Source: JAEVLT01 sp964484065
GTDB lineage: Bacteria; Bacillota; Bacilli; Bacillales; Cytobacillaceae
DNA length: 64,000 nucleotides
Direction of reading: 5' to 3'
Assembly: GCA_964484065.1 (NCBI GenBank)
Contig: CAZAEW010000003.1
Span: forward strand, 62,001-126,000
Shown here: one piece after another, positions 49,576 through 58,774 of the stretch
How the letters are laid out: every line of letters starts with the position of its first letter
Position numbering within the stretch: position 1 is the stretch's first letter
Notes under the pieces: generated by a model
What the model saw: the letters and a program-made list of their open reading frames with translations, nothing else
What the model was told of the DNA's origin: nothing
Database searches by the model: none
Program-made: the position numbers and the translations under genes

Positions 49576-51438
49576 ATGAAAATTACTGAACTGTTAACAA
49601 AAAACACGATTCTCCTAAATATTGAAGGCAATGAAAAAGGAGCAGCAATCGACCAACTAGTTGATATCCTATTTCGAGCTGGCAAGATAACAGATAAAGC
49701 TGCCTTTAAAGCAGCAATCATAAAGCGTGAAGAACAAAGTACCACAGGGATTGGCGAAGGGATTGCGATTCCTCATGCAAAAGTAGCGGAAGTAAAAGAA
49801 GCGGCTATTGCCTTTGGAAAATCTGTTTCAGGTGTCGATTATCAATCCTTGGATGGCCAGCCGGCTCACTTGTTTTTTATGATTGCCGCACCCGAAGGAG
49901 CCAACAATACCCATTTGGAGGCCCTTGCCAGACTATCTGGAATGTTAATGAGTGAGGAAGTACGTAAAAAATTAGTGAATGCGGTCACTGCAGAAGATAT
50001 CCTTCATATCATTGACAGTTACGATCAAGAAGATGAGGAAGAACAGGATATTTCGAATACACAAAATGCAATCGTGGCTGTTACTGGATGCCCAACCGGG
50101 ATTGCTCATACGTATATGGCAGCGGACTCATTAAAAGCAAAAGCAGCAGAAATGGGCGTTACGATCAAAGTTGAAACAAACGGCTCAGGCGGGGCAAAAA
50201 ATGTATTAACCAAAGAAGAAATTGAAAAAGCCACTGCTGTTATTATCGCAGCTGATATCAATGTTGAAATGGAACGTTTTAAAGGAAAGCATGTCATTCA
50301 AGCAGCGGTTGCAGAAGGTATCCGCCGTCCGCAGGAATTAATTGAAAGAGCCTTAAAGCAAGATGCACCTATTTACCAAGGAAAAGCTGGGACAGGGGAA
50401 CAGACAGGTACACAAAAGGAACAGCGCAAAGGGTTCTATAAACATTTAATGAATGGTGTTTCAAACATGCTTCCGTTTGTTGTCGGCGGCGGTATCCTAA
50501 TTGCGATTTGTTTCATGTTTGGATATAACTCCTTTAAACCTGGAGATCCAACCTACAACCCGATCGCTGAAGCATTAATGACCATTGGCGGCGGCAATGC
50601 TTTTGGATTGCTTGTACCAGTACTTGCCGGATTTATTGCCCTTAGTATTGCAGACCGCCCTGGTTTTGCACCAGGTATGGTTGGCGGTATGATGGCAGCC
50701 AGCAGCGGTGCCGGATTCTTAGGCGGTATTATTGCCGGATTCTTAGGCGGATATATAACTGTATTATTGAAAAAAGTATTTGCTGGTCTTCCACGTTCGT
50801 TAGAAGGTATAAAAAGTGTATTGTTATTCCCGCTTTTCGGTATTGCGATTACAGGCTTCATCATGTTGTTTGCTATTGATAAACCTGTAATGATGTTAAA
50901 TAAGGAAATCACTCATTTATTAACGGGTCTTGGAACTGGAAATGCTGTATTATTAGGAATTGTTTTAGGACTTATGATGGCATTTGATATGGGCGGACCG
51001 GTAAACAAAGCAGCATATGTATTTGGAACTGGATTGCTTGCAAGCGGTGTATACCAGCCAATGGCAGCGATTATGGCTGCCGGTATGGTTCCGCCGCTAG
51101 GTATCGCTTTAGCAACTACTTTCTTTAAGAATAAATTTACTAAAGAAGACCGAGATGCCGGAAAGGCCTGCTATGTAATGGGGCTGTCATTCATTACTGA
51201 GGGAGCCATTCCATTTGCGGCTGCAGACCCTCTGCGTGTAATTCCTTCCATTATGATCGGTTCTGCGATTTCAGGGGCAATGTCTATGGCATTTGGAATT
51301 GGACTTAGAGCACCGCACGGCGGCATCTTCGTTGTTCCGCTTGTCGAACATGGTGTAGGGCAATATGCACTTTCAATTTTAGTCGGAGCTGTTGTATCCG
51401 GATTGTTAATTGGTTTCTTAAAGAAACCGGTAAAATAA
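49576..51438 (+). CDS. fruA: Fructose-specific PTS enzyme IIABC, FruA
   Basis: This 620-residue transporter takes up fructose and phosphorylates it to fructose 1-phosphate. Domain order is IIA (1-150, phospho-His67 in IAIPHAKV), IIB (165-260, phospho-Cys172 in VTGCPTGIAHTY) and membrane IIC (about 285-620) with many glycine-rich helices. A short acidic linker (QEDEEEQ) joins IIA and IIB. The operon ends in a terminator directly after it. Confidence 0.96.
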   Translation: MKITELLTKNTILLNIEGNEKGAAIDQLVDILFRAGKITDKAAFKAAIIKREEQSTTGIGEGIAIPHAKVAEVKEAAIAFGKSVSGVDYQSLDGQPAHLFFMIAAPEGANNTHLEALARLSGMLMSEEVRKKLVNAVTAEDILHIIDSYDQEDEEEQDISNTQNAIVAVTGCPTGIAHTYMAADSLKAKAAEMGVTIKVETNGSGGAKNVLTKEEIEKATAVIIAADINVEMERFKGKHVIQAAVAEGIRRPQELIERALKQDAPIYQGKAGTGEQTGTQKEQRKGFYKHLMNGVSNMLPFVVGGGILIAICFMFGYNSFKPGDPTYNPIAEALMTIGGGNAFGLLVPVLAGFIALSIADRPGFAPGMVGGMMAASSGAGFLGGIIAGFLGGYITVLLKKVFAGLPRSLEGIKSVLLFPLFGIAITGFIMLFAIDKPVMMLNKEITHLLTGLGTGNAVLLGIVLGLMMAFDMGGPVNKAAYVFGTGLLASGVYQPMAAIMAAGMVPPLGIALATTFFKNKFTKEDRDAGKACYVMGLSFITEGAIPFAAADPLRVIPSIMIGSAISGAMSMAFGIGLRAPHGGIFVVPLVEHGVGQYALSILVGAVVSGLLIGFLKKPVK

Positions 51439-51446
51439 TATTTTAA

Positions 51447-51484
51447 AAAAAACGGGGCAAAGTAGGTATGCTCCGTTTTTTTTT
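51447..51484 (+). terminator. Terminator of the fru operon
   Basis: AAACGGGGC pairs with GCTCCGTTT (one G-T pair) around an 11-nt loop, then T9. Confidence 0.8.
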
Positions 51485-51511
51485 ATGGGGCAAGGAGGGG
51501 ATTTTGCAAAT

Positions 51512-52273
51512 ATGCCTTTTTGTCACTTAAAAGGAATTCAAATGTTTTATGAAGACAGAGGGTCCGGAATTCCGATTATCTTTATCCATCCTCCGGGAAT
51601 GGGCAGGAAAGTTTTCTTTTATCAGCTCCTTTTAGAGGAACATTTTCGAATCATCCTGCCTGACCTAAGCGGACATGGAGATACGAAAGGATCTCAAGAA
51701 ACCGTTACGATTAATGGTTTTGTCGAGGAAATAAAAATGCTTATGGATAAATTGCAAATCGATAGAGCTGTAATATGCGGTTATTCATCTGGGGGCATTG
51801 TTGCTCAGGAATTTTGTCTGCAATTTCCCGAGCGGGTAATTGGTATTGTTTTGTCTGGAGGATTTGCGGAAGTACAATCGCTGATTTTTAAATATGAACA
51901 TATAATCGGAATGTACATGGTGAAACATTATCCGGCAATTCTGGCAAAAATGATTGCCGGAAGCCATACGAACTTCGACCCTTTAAGAAAGTTATTGTTC
52001 AGACACATGTTAAAAGCAGACCGAAGGATTTGGTTTGAGTTCTATAAACAATCGCTTTTTTATACATGTTTGGATCGTCTCACTAATTGGAGCAGGCCGC
52101 TTTTGTTGATTTATGGGTCGAAGGATTTTACGAACCAGCATGCTAGGGCTTATCAAAAAACAACTGACATCCAGTCCATATTTATCAGAAGTGCATCCCA
52201 TCAAATTCCGGTTCAAAACTGGAAAATTTTCAATCAAATGATATCTGGGTTTGCATTGACCTATACAAAATAG
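51512..52273 (+). CDS. Alpha/beta hydrolase
   Basis: This 253-residue protein has the alpha/beta hydrolase blocks IFIHPPGMG (oxyanion), DLSGHGDT, the nucleophile elbow GYSSGG (Ser92) and the C-terminal His in SASHQIP; LLIYGSKD carries the acid-bearing strand. It resembles lactonases and non-haem peroxidase-like hydrolases; substrate unknown. AAGGAGGGG lies 11 nt before the ATG at 51512; the ATG at 51485 precedes that site. It faces the MFS gene across a strong shared terminator. Confidence 0.85.
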   Translation: MPFCHLKGIQMFYEDRGSGIPIIFIHPPGMGRKVFFYQLLLEEHFRIILPDLSGHGDTKGSQETVTINGFVEEIKMLMDKLQIDRAVICGYSSGGIVAQEFCLQFPERVIGIVLSGGFAEVQSLIFKYEHIIGMYMVKHYPAILAKMIAGSHTNFDPLRKLLFRHMLKADRRIWFEFYKQSLFYTCLDRLTNWSRPLLLIYGSKDFTNQHARAYQKTTDIQSIFIRSASHQIPVQNWKIFNQMISGFALTYTK

Positions 52274-52305
52274 AAAACGTAGGGGATTCCATCCCCTACG
52301 TTTTC
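52273..52305. terminator. Bidirectional terminator
   Basis: A perfect 14-bp stem GAAAACGTAGGGGA / TCCCCTACGTTTTC with a 5-nt loop, lying over the stop codons of two convergent genes. Confidence 0.9.
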
Positions 52306-53588
52306 TTTGTTTTCTTTTGTTCTCCTGGATGAATTGCCTTGAAAACCACAAATGCTGTAACGATACTTATTAGACTCAGCATGATAATAATCCAATGATG
52401 AGAGTGCTTCATCAATAATGCTACGATTGGAGGCCCTGCAGCCACACCAATAAATCTCATTGAACTGTAGATAGAAGTAACGGTTCCCCGTTCGCCCTTC
52501 TCAATTCCTTCTGTAATCAGCGCATCTAGGCATGGGAGACCAACGCCAATCCCTATTCCGCTTATCAAAAACATTGTGATCATAAACCACAGCTTCATCG
52601 ATAGATACAAGGAAGAAATTGCGGCCCCGGCAACCAGAATCCCCGTAAATATAATCCACTTCATTAAGTTTTTATTCTTTTTAATTACTTTACCAGTAAT
52701 AAATGATGAGAGGCAGAGTGCTCCAAGCGGAAGTGCTAAAAAGAATCCTTTTTTTAGATCTTTTATACCATATTCCTTCTCGAATATCTCAGACAGATAA
52801 AACAGAATGCCAAAAAGAACAAACATGAGAATGCCGCCAATAAAAAAAATTGCATACAGCCAATGTCCTTTTTCGGTGAAAATATTTTTCAAATTGGCCA
52901 GAAATTTTTTAAAAGGGAGCGGCTCTTCCTTTGTTTTTGGACATTTGACTAAAAAGATCATCATGATGGTTGAAAGCAGACAAAAGACCGGAAAAGAAAA
53001 AAAGGGTAAAAACCATATAAACCCGGCTAAAAAGGCCCCCAAAATTGGACTCAATACTTTTCCTAAGGTGTTTGAGGTCTCGATAAGACCTAGAGTGCTG
53101 CTGACATCGTCTTCATTGCTGAACATATCCCCGACGAGGGGAAGGACAATTGGGAATGCACCGGCAGCTCCCACACCTTGCAACGATCGGCCAGCTAAAA
53201 TAATCCAATAGGAATTAGACATTTTCCACGCTGCAAATCCGGAGATGAGACCCCCTATACCAGCAATAATGAGACTGGGAATGATGATTTTTTTTCGTCC
53301 AAGGTGATCTGATAAATATCCGGCAATCGGTATCAGAATAATGGCTACAATCGAATAAACGGTAATGATCATACTTGTCTGAAAAGAAGTGATCGATAAT
53401 TTTTTTTCAATGGAAGGTAATACGGGAATCAGCATCGAATTACCTAAAGTCATGACAAGCGGTATGGACGAAATCGACAGAATCGCCCATTTTTGCTTTG
53501 AAACTTCATTGGATTTTTTATTCCCTGCTTTCGCGAGCTTTTTAGAAACAGTCCGCGGTGCCGAGCACAAGCGTTCAATATTTTCCAT
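52296..53588 (-). CDS. MFS drug-efflux-type transporter
   Basis: This 430-residue protein has 12 predicted membrane segments and MFS motif A GYLSDHLGRKK after helix 2. The motif C region GRSLQGVGAAGAFPI suggests a proton-driven antiporter of the Bmr/YfmO/YitG drug-exporter group. An N-terminal basic extension of about 30 residues is cytoplasmic and longer than usual, so a start farther in is possible. Substrate unknown. It is divergent from the MOSC gene. Confidence 0.85.
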   Translation of the reverse strand: MENIERLCSAPRTVSKKLAKAGNKKSNEVSKQKWAILSISSIPLVMTLGNSMLIPVLPSIEKKLSITSFQTSMIITVYSIVAIILIPIAGYLSDHLGRKKIIIPSLIIAGIGGLISGFAAWKMSNSYWIILAGRSLQGVGAAGAFPIVLPLVGDMFSNEDDVSSTLGLIETSNTLGKVLSPILGAFLAGFIWFLPFFSFPVFCLLSTIMMIFLVKCPKTKEEPLPFKKFLANLKNIFTEKGHWLYAIFFIGGILMFVLFGILFYLSEIFEKEYGIKDLKKGFFLALPLGALCLSSFITGKVIKKNKNLMKWIIFTGILVAGAAISSLYLSMKLWFMITMFLISGIGIGVGLPCLDALITEGIEKGERGTVTSIYSSMRFIGVAAGPPIVALLMKHSHHWIIIMLSLISIVTAFVVFKAIHPGEQKKTKKT

Positions 53589-53696
53589 AGGAGTTCAATA
53601 CCGCCTTTATTGGTTTTCCTGATGTTAATATTGGCTAATTTATATTAAAATAATGATATGCGTTCAATCCTTTTAATGGAAGTTGGGGAACAAAAG

Positions 53697-54326
53697 ATGA
53701 ATCCAAATATTATCAGCTTGGCAATTGGTAAACCAAAAAACTATTCTTGGAAGAATACCGAGGAACAATCAGCAATTGGAAAAACAAGGGTATTCGAGGT
53801 CTGCTTAAAAAAATCAGGTTTTATCGGTGATGGTGTGGCCAATGAGGAATTTCACGGCGGGGCAGACCGCGCTGTTTGCCTGTATCCATATGAACATTAT
53901 TCCCGTTGGGAACAAATTTTTCAAACAAAACTGCAGCTGCCTGCTTTTGGGGAAAACCTGACGGTTACAGGAATGACTGAAGAGGATGTTTGTATAGGAG
54001 ATATTTACAAAGCTGGAAGTACTTTGATTCAAGTGACACAAGGAAGAGTTCCTTGCTCCACTATCTCGAAATATAATGGCGAAGAGCGGTTTTTAAATAA
54101 AGTGTTTGAATCTGGATTGACCGGGTATTTTTTTCGTGTCCTTGAAGAAGGAACGATTTCGATGGATTCGAAAATAGAATTGGTTGAAAGGAACCCAAAC
54201 CGGATCACCGTTTTATTCGCAGCGTTAACTCTTTTTCATCATCACGATAAAAAGGCAATTGAAAAGATTTTGATGGTAAAGGAACTAGCTGATGATTGGA
54301 AAAGAAGATTTACGAAATTGTTGTGA
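53697..54326 (+). CDS. MOSC domain protein, YiiM-like
   Basis: A 209-residue protein with a MOSC domain: GDGVANEEFHGGADRAV near 42-58, AFGENLT and the Cys in QGRVPCSTIS (about residue 118) that would bind molybdenum cofactor. It is followed by a helical C-terminal 3-alpha domain. YiiM/YuaD-type proteins use Moco to reduce N-hydroxylated compounds. The ATG at 53697 has GGGGAA upstream. It may share Moco supply with the operon at 42.6-47.2 kb. Confidence 0.88.
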   Translation: MNPNIISLAIGKPKNYSWKNTEEQSAIGKTRVFEVCLKKSGFIGDGVANEEFHGGADRAVCLYPYEHYSRWEQIFQTKLQLPAFGENLTVTGMTEEDVCIGDIYKAGSTLIQVTQGRVPCSTISKYNGEERFLNKVFESGLTGYFFRVLEEGTISMDSKIELVERNPNRITVLFAALTLFHHHDKKAIEKILMVKELADDWKRRFTKLL

Positions 54327-54354
54327 TATTTCAAAAAATCAAAAAACAACTTCT

Positions 54355-54383
54355 TGACAATTGTTTGTAAGTTCATTAGTATA
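54355..54383 (+). promoter_or_regulatory. Sigma-A promoter of the trp operon
   Basis: TTGACA (54355-54360), 17-nt spacer, TAGTAT (54378-54383). It places the transcript start near 54390, just before the first T-box. Confidence 0.75.
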
Positions 54384-54389
54384 AAAACA

Positions 54390-54672
54390 TAAGTTAAAAC
54401 GTTAGGGCAATGATAAAGAGTAGTAGCGTTTGCGGATTCTTTAGAGAGCTGGTGGATGGTGAAAATCAGCGTTGACGTGATCGTGAATGGACTTTGGAGC
54501 CTCCAAACCGAACCTTCTTACGGAAACAGTAGGCTTTGGCGAAAATCCCGTCGTTACATGGGTCAGATATTCAAGCAATCTGCTTTGATATCGGTAAAGT
54601 GAGCTGTTTATCAGCTAATTAAGGTGGCACCACGGGTCTTCCGTCCTTTTTGGATCGGAAGACCCTTTTTGT
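54390..54672 (+). promoter_or_regulatory. Tryptophan T-box leader 1
   Basis: Stem I begins with the AGAGAG motif (54443-54448), the specifier is TGG at 54488-54490 in GAATGG, and the T-box sequence AAGGTGGCACCACGG is at 54621-54635. A terminator (GGGTCTTCCG / CGGAAGACCC, T5) follows. Uncharged tRNA-Trp would bind the TGG codon and the T-box and prevent termination. The T-box core reads ACCACGG, one change from the common ACCGCGG. Confidence 0.9.
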
Positions 54673-54679
54673 TTTGAAA

Positions 54680-54980
54680 AATAAAGAAAAGCGTTGCGCA
54701 AGAATAGTACACAATTCATCATTCTTTCCAGAGAGTCGGGGACGGTGGAAACCCGATAAGAGTAGATTTGTGGAATGGGCTTGCAAGTGTCAGCTTGAAC
54801 AGGAGCAGTAGGGCTGAACGGAGTTCCACCGTTAAAAGGATAAGATATCGGTCAGGAATGGCTCGTATCTGAAGAGAGGAAACAGTTGCACTGTTTCAAA
54901 TGGAGGTGGCACCGCGGTCACAAGAATCGCCCTCTATATACATAAAGTTTTTATGTATATAGAGGGCGATTTTTTTTTAG
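54680..54980 (+). promoter_or_regulatory. Tryptophan T-box leader 2
   Basis: A second complete T-box follows the first: AGAGAG at 54730-54735, specifier TGG at 54776-54778 (again in GAATGG), T-box GAGGTGGCACCGCGG at 54903-54917, and a long terminator (CGCCCTCTATATACAT with ATGTATATAGAGGGCG, T8). Transcription must pass both terminators to reach trpE, so tryptophan starvation gives a sharper, more cooperative response than one T-box would. Confidence 0.92.
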
Positions 54981-55003
54981 AATTTTCTAAGGGGAGACAA
55001 AAA

Positions 55004-56389
55004 ATGAAGAAGATTGCAGATTATTTTATAAAGGAAATCAAAGGAGATACGTTAACACCCATTGCCATTTTGCAAAAAATTTCAGGCTCAAAAAAGTTCT
55101 TATTGGAAAGTTCACATAAATACAATGAATCAGGCCGGTTTTCTTTTATCGGCACAGACCCTTCGCTTGAATTTATTTCATATGGAAAAACAAATCAGAT
55201 TATCAAGCGCAATGGTGAAACCTTAACAGTTGAGGGGAATTCTCTGGATGTGATAAAAACACTTCTGCCATCAAAGGGCCCAAGTGATTTACCCTATCCT
55301 TTCTTGACGGGAGCGGTTGGTTATATTGGCTACGATATTATTCGGCAGTATGAAGATATTGGCGAAATGCTGCCGGATGAACTGCAAATTCCTGATAGTC
55401 ACTTGATGTTTTATGAAGAAATCATCGTTTTTGATCATCTTGAGGAAAAAGTCTTGATAATCGGAACGCCTCTGGATAGCAGCAATGAACAAGAAGTGGA
55501 AAAAAGGGTTCAATTAAGAGGAGAAGAACTGAAAAAGCCATTCGATCACCAGGATATCGAAACATTTTCATTTCAAGGGTTTATCCCGGAAACTTCAAAA
55601 CAAGAGTTTATGAAAAATGTAGAAAAGGCAAAAGAATATATTGTTTCAGGAGATATTTTTCAGGTTGTTCCGTCACAGCGGATGAAATCAGCTTTTTCAG
55701 GAACACCGCTATCCCTCTATCGAAAACATCGTGCAAATAATCCAACACCATATATGTTTTTTATTGATTTTGACAAGTATACGGTAATTGGCTCCTCACC
55801 TGAAAGCCTCATCAAAACAAGAGGAAGGCAAGTCATTACAAACCCGATTGCCGGAACGAGAAAAAGAGGCAGAACGATGGAAGAAGATTTACGAAATGAA
55901 ACGGACCTTCAAGGTGACGAAAAAGAGCTGGCTGAACATAAAATGCTTGTTGATCTCGGCAGAAATGATTTAGGCCGCGTTTGTAAATTTGGAACCGTTA
56001 AAGTTGATAAATATAAGGAAATTGAGCGTTTTCGGCATGTAATGCACCTTGTTTCTGAAGTAAGCGGGGATCTGAAAGATGATCTCACACCGATAGATGC
56101 ACTTGCGGCATGTATACCTGCTGGAACCGTTTCAGGGGCTCCAAAAATCAGGGCGATGCAAATTATTAACGAACTGGAAAAATCAAAGCGGGGCCTCTAC
56201 TCGGGTGCCATTGGTTACTTATCAGCAAACGGAAATATGGATTTTGCACTAGCGATTCGAACCATGATCTTAAAAGATGATTTAGCGTATATTCAGGCCG
56301 GGGCAGGAATTGTCTATGATTCCGATCCTGAAAGCGAGTATGAGGAAACCATTAATAAATTGAAATCCTTTTTGGAGGGTGAAAAATGA
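55004..56389 (+). CDS. trpE: Anthranilate synthase component I, TrpE
   Basis: This 461-residue subunit makes anthranilate from chorismate. The catalytic region has the signatures GDIFQVVPSQRM, PTPYMFFIDF, IGSSPE, NPIAGTRKRG and SGAPKIRAM. The N-terminal LLESSHKYNESGRFSFIG stretch carries the LLES tryptophan-feedback element. The ATG at 55004 follows AAGGGGAG; the longer frame from 54953 is inside the T-box terminator. It overlaps trpG by 4 nt. Confidence 0.97.
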   Translation: MKKIADYFIKEIKGDTLTPIAILQKISGSKKFLLESSHKYNESGRFSFIGTDPSLEFISYGKTNQIIKRNGETLTVEGNSLDVIKTLLPSKGPSDLPYPFLTGAVGYIGYDIIRQYEDIGEMLPDELQIPDSHLMFYEEIIVFDHLEEKVLIIGTPLDSSNEQEVEKRVQLRGEELKKPFDHQDIETFSFQGFIPETSKQEFMKNVEKAKEYIVSGDIFQVVPSQRMKSAFSGTPLSLYRKHRANNPTPYMFFIDFDKYTVIGSSPESLIKTRGRQVITNPIAGTRKRGRTMEEDLRNETDLQGDEKELAEHKMLVDLGRNDLGRVCKFGTVKVDKYKEIERFRHVMHLVSEVSGDLKDDLTPIDALAACIPAGTVSGAPKIRAMQIINELEKSKRGLYSGAIGYLSANGNMDFALAIRTMILKDDLAYIQAGAGIVYDSDPESEYEETINKLKSFLEGEK

Positions 56390-56994
56390 TTTTACTGATT
56401 GATAATTTTGATTCGTTTACTTTTAATCTTTATCAATATATAGGAGAGCTGGGCGAGGAAGTAATCGTTTACCGAAACAATCAGCTGACAACCGAACAAA
56501 TTCAAGCATTAAACCCAAAAGCAATCATTCTTTCACCTGGACCCGGCCGTCCGGAAGATGCGGGAATCTGTGTTGATGTTATTCGAAAATTTCATAAAAC
56601 GATCCCCATTTTAGGGATATGCCTTGGCCACCAGGCGATCGGTTATGCATTTGGCGGAGTTATTAAAAGGGCAGCCACTATCAAACACGGGAAAACTTCC
56701 TATATTACCCATACCGGCGGGATTTTTAATTATTTAACAAGTCCTTTGGAAGTCATGCGATATCATTCACTGTCCGTTGATAAGGACAGTCTCCCGGAAG
56801 AACTTGAAATCACAGCAGAAGCTATGGACGATCAAGAAATTATGGCTGTACAGCATCGGAAATATCCGGTTTATGGATTGCAATTTCACCCTGAATCGAT
56901 TGGCACGCCATCAGGGAAACAAATATTGAAAAACTTCTTAACGGAAGCAGAAAGGATGAAGAAAAATGAAGAATTTTTTACTCCAATTAGCTGA
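56386..56994 (+). CDS. trpG: Anthranilate synthase glutaminase component, TrpG
   Basis: This 202-residue class I glutamine amidotransferase has the Cys nucleophile in GICLGHQAIG and the His-Glu pair in QFHPESI. It supplies ammonia to TrpE. In B. subtilis this subunit is encoded in the folate operon and shared with PabB; here it lies inside the trp operon, so it may be dedicated to tryptophan synthesis. It overlaps trpD by 29 nt. Confidence 0.96.
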   Translation: MILLIDNFDSFTFNLYQYIGELGEEVIVYRNNQLTTEQIQALNPKAIILSPGPGRPEDAGICVDVIRKFHKTIPILGICLGHQAIGYAFGGVIKRAATIKHGKTSYITHTGGIFNYLTSPLEVMRYHSLSVDKDSLPEELEITAEAMDDQEIMAVQHRKYPVYGLQFHPESIGTPSGKQILKNFLTEAERMKKNEEFFTPIS

Positions 56995-57991
56995 TCAAAA
57001 ATCATTTACGGAAGAGCAAATGCAAGCAGCCTTTCAACTCGTTTTGGAAGATGAAGTAACAGAAAGTGAGATTGCCGCTTTTTTGATGGGATTAAAATCA
57101 AAAGGGGAAACAGTTGAAGAAATTGCCGGTATAGTCAGAGCAATGAAAAGCAATACGTATTCTTTTAAAGAAAATTATATAGATGTATTAGATAATTGCG
57201 GAACCGGCGGCGACGGTTCATCGAGTTTCAATATTAGTACTACATCCGCTTTTGTGATAGCAGGTGCCGGAATCACCGTTGGAAAACATGGAAATAGAAG
57301 CATTTCAAGCAAGACCGGAAGTGCAGATGTTTTAGAGGCTTTAGGAGTTAAATTGGATCTGCCATTAGAAAAAACAGAAGAAATCCTGAAGGAAATTGGC
57401 ATTGCTTTTTTATATGCTCCGCATGTTCATCCAAAATTAAAAAAGGTAAACGCAGTCAGGAAGCAGCTGAAAATACCGACCGTTTTTAATTACATCGGTC
57501 CGCTGACAAACCCAATTGATCTCGACTATCAAATGCTCGGTGTAAACCGCAGAGATATTATCGAACCGATTGCTGAGGTACTAAGAACTCTCGGCCGGAA
57601 ACGGGCAACCGTTCTCAATGGAGCAGGAAATATGGATGAGGCTTCCCTGCAGGGCGAGAATCACCTGGCTATTTTAGATAATGGTACAATTACTTTGAAA
57701 ACATTGTCTCCAGAAGATGTCGGACTTAGCCGATACGAAAATAGTGCCATAAAAGGCGGAGATGCTGAACGAAATGCTGAAATTTTGTTAGGTGTATTAA
57801 AAGGAGAAAAAGGGGCATACCGCGATACCGTTTTACTTAATGCCGGAATTGGAATTTTTACCGCGAAAAAAGCCGCCACCATTCAAGAGGGAGTAAACAT
57901 TGCACGTGAAATTATTGACTCTGGCGCCGCGTTGGAAAAATTAACCCTTTTAATTGAAAAATCAGGGAAGGCGAAAAAGGAGGCAATCTAA
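56966..57991 (+). CDS. trpD: Anthranilate phosphoribosyltransferase TrpD
   Basis: A 341-residue enzyme that joins anthranilate and PRPP. The PRPP-binding DNCGTGGDGSSSFNIST motif (near 72-88), KHGNRSISSKTGSAD and the VFNYIGPLTNP block are intact. The 29-nt overlap with trpG is unusually long for this operon. It abuts trpC with no gap. Confidence 0.97.
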   Translation: MKNFLLQLADQKSFTEEQMQAAFQLVLEDEVTESEIAAFLMGLKSKGETVEEIAGIVRAMKSNTYSFKENYIDVLDNCGTGGDGSSSFNISTTSAFVIAGAGITVGKHGNRSISSKTGSADVLEALGVKLDLPLEKTEEILKEIGIAFLYAPHVHPKLKKVNAVRKQLKIPTVFNYIGPLTNPIDLDYQMLGVNRRDIIEPIAEVLRTLGRKRATVLNGAGNMDEASLQGENHLAILDNGTITLKTLSPEDVGLSRYENSAIKGGDAERNAEILLGVLKGEKGAYRDTVLLNAGIGIFTAKKAATIQEGVNIAREIIDSGAALEKLTLLIEKSGKAKKEAI

Positions 57992-58774
57992 GTGGGAACA
58001 ATTCTAGACCGGATTCTTGAGCAAAAGAGAATAGAGATTGCCAGTTTGCAAGGGGGCCAATCCTTTTCTCAAAACTTTAATAGAAAGTCACTAATTCAAA
58101 CATTGGAAAAAGCTGAGGAAATATCGATTATTTCAGAATATAAGCGTGCCTCACCTTCAAAAGGGATCATTAATACCGGGATAGGGCCTGTTGAACAGGC
58201 GCTTCAATATGAAAAAGCCGGTGCCTCGGCTATTTCTGTTCTGACTGATCAGACTTTTTTTCAGGGTTCCTTTCAAGACCTGACTCTGATCAAAAAAGCC
58301 GTGAATCTTCCGGTTCTTTGTAAAGATTTTATTATTGATCCTCTTCAGATTGATGCAGCTGCTGCGAGCGGGGCCGATCTGATCTTGTTAATTGTGGCTG
58401 CATTGGACGAAAAACAACTGACAGGACTATATCAATATGCGAGATTATTAGGCCTTGAAGTGCTGGTAGAGGTTCATAACGCAGCGGAACTGGAAACAGC
58501 TCTAAAAACGGGGGCAAGACTGATTGGAGTAAACAACAGGGATTTAAAAAACTTTCATGTTTCTCTGGAAACGGTTGAAGAACTGGGGCCAATTGTCAGA
58601 TCCTCAGGGGCCTTTTTGATCAGCGAAAGCGGCATTCATCAAAAAGAAGATGTGGAACGGGTCCGTCAGGCTGGCGCTAACGGAATATTGGTCGGCGAGT
58701 CATTAATGAAAAGCCGGGATATTAAAGGACATATTCAATCATTTAAACTTCCTCTTAAACGGGAGGTAAAATAA
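57992..58774 (+). CDS. trpC: Indole-3-glycerol-phosphate synthase TrpC
   Basis: This 260-residue TIM barrel enzyme keeps EYKRASPSKG (near 49-58), SVLTDQTFFQG, LCKDFIID, LEVLVEVHN, IGVNNRDL and SESGI. It is separate from TrpF, unlike the fused E. coli protein. It starts at GTG with AAAGGAGG 8 nt upstream. It overlaps trpF by 1 nt. Confidence 0.97.
   Translation: MGTILDRILEQKRIEIASLQGGQSFSQNFNRKSLIQTLEKAEEISIISEYKRASPSKGIINTGIGPVEQALQYEKAGASAISVLTDQTFFQGSFQDLTLIKKAVNLPVLCKDFIIDPLQIDAAAASGADLILLIVAALDEKQLTGLYQYARLLGLEVLVEVHNAAELETALKTGARLIGVNNRDLKNFHVSLETVEELGPIVRSSGAFLISESGIHQKEDVERVRQAGANGILVGESLMKSRDIKGHIQSFKLPLKREVK

Noticed and set aside
54953..55003. N-terminal extension of TrpE
   Set aside because: It translates the second T-box terminator; the ATG at 55004 has the RBS.
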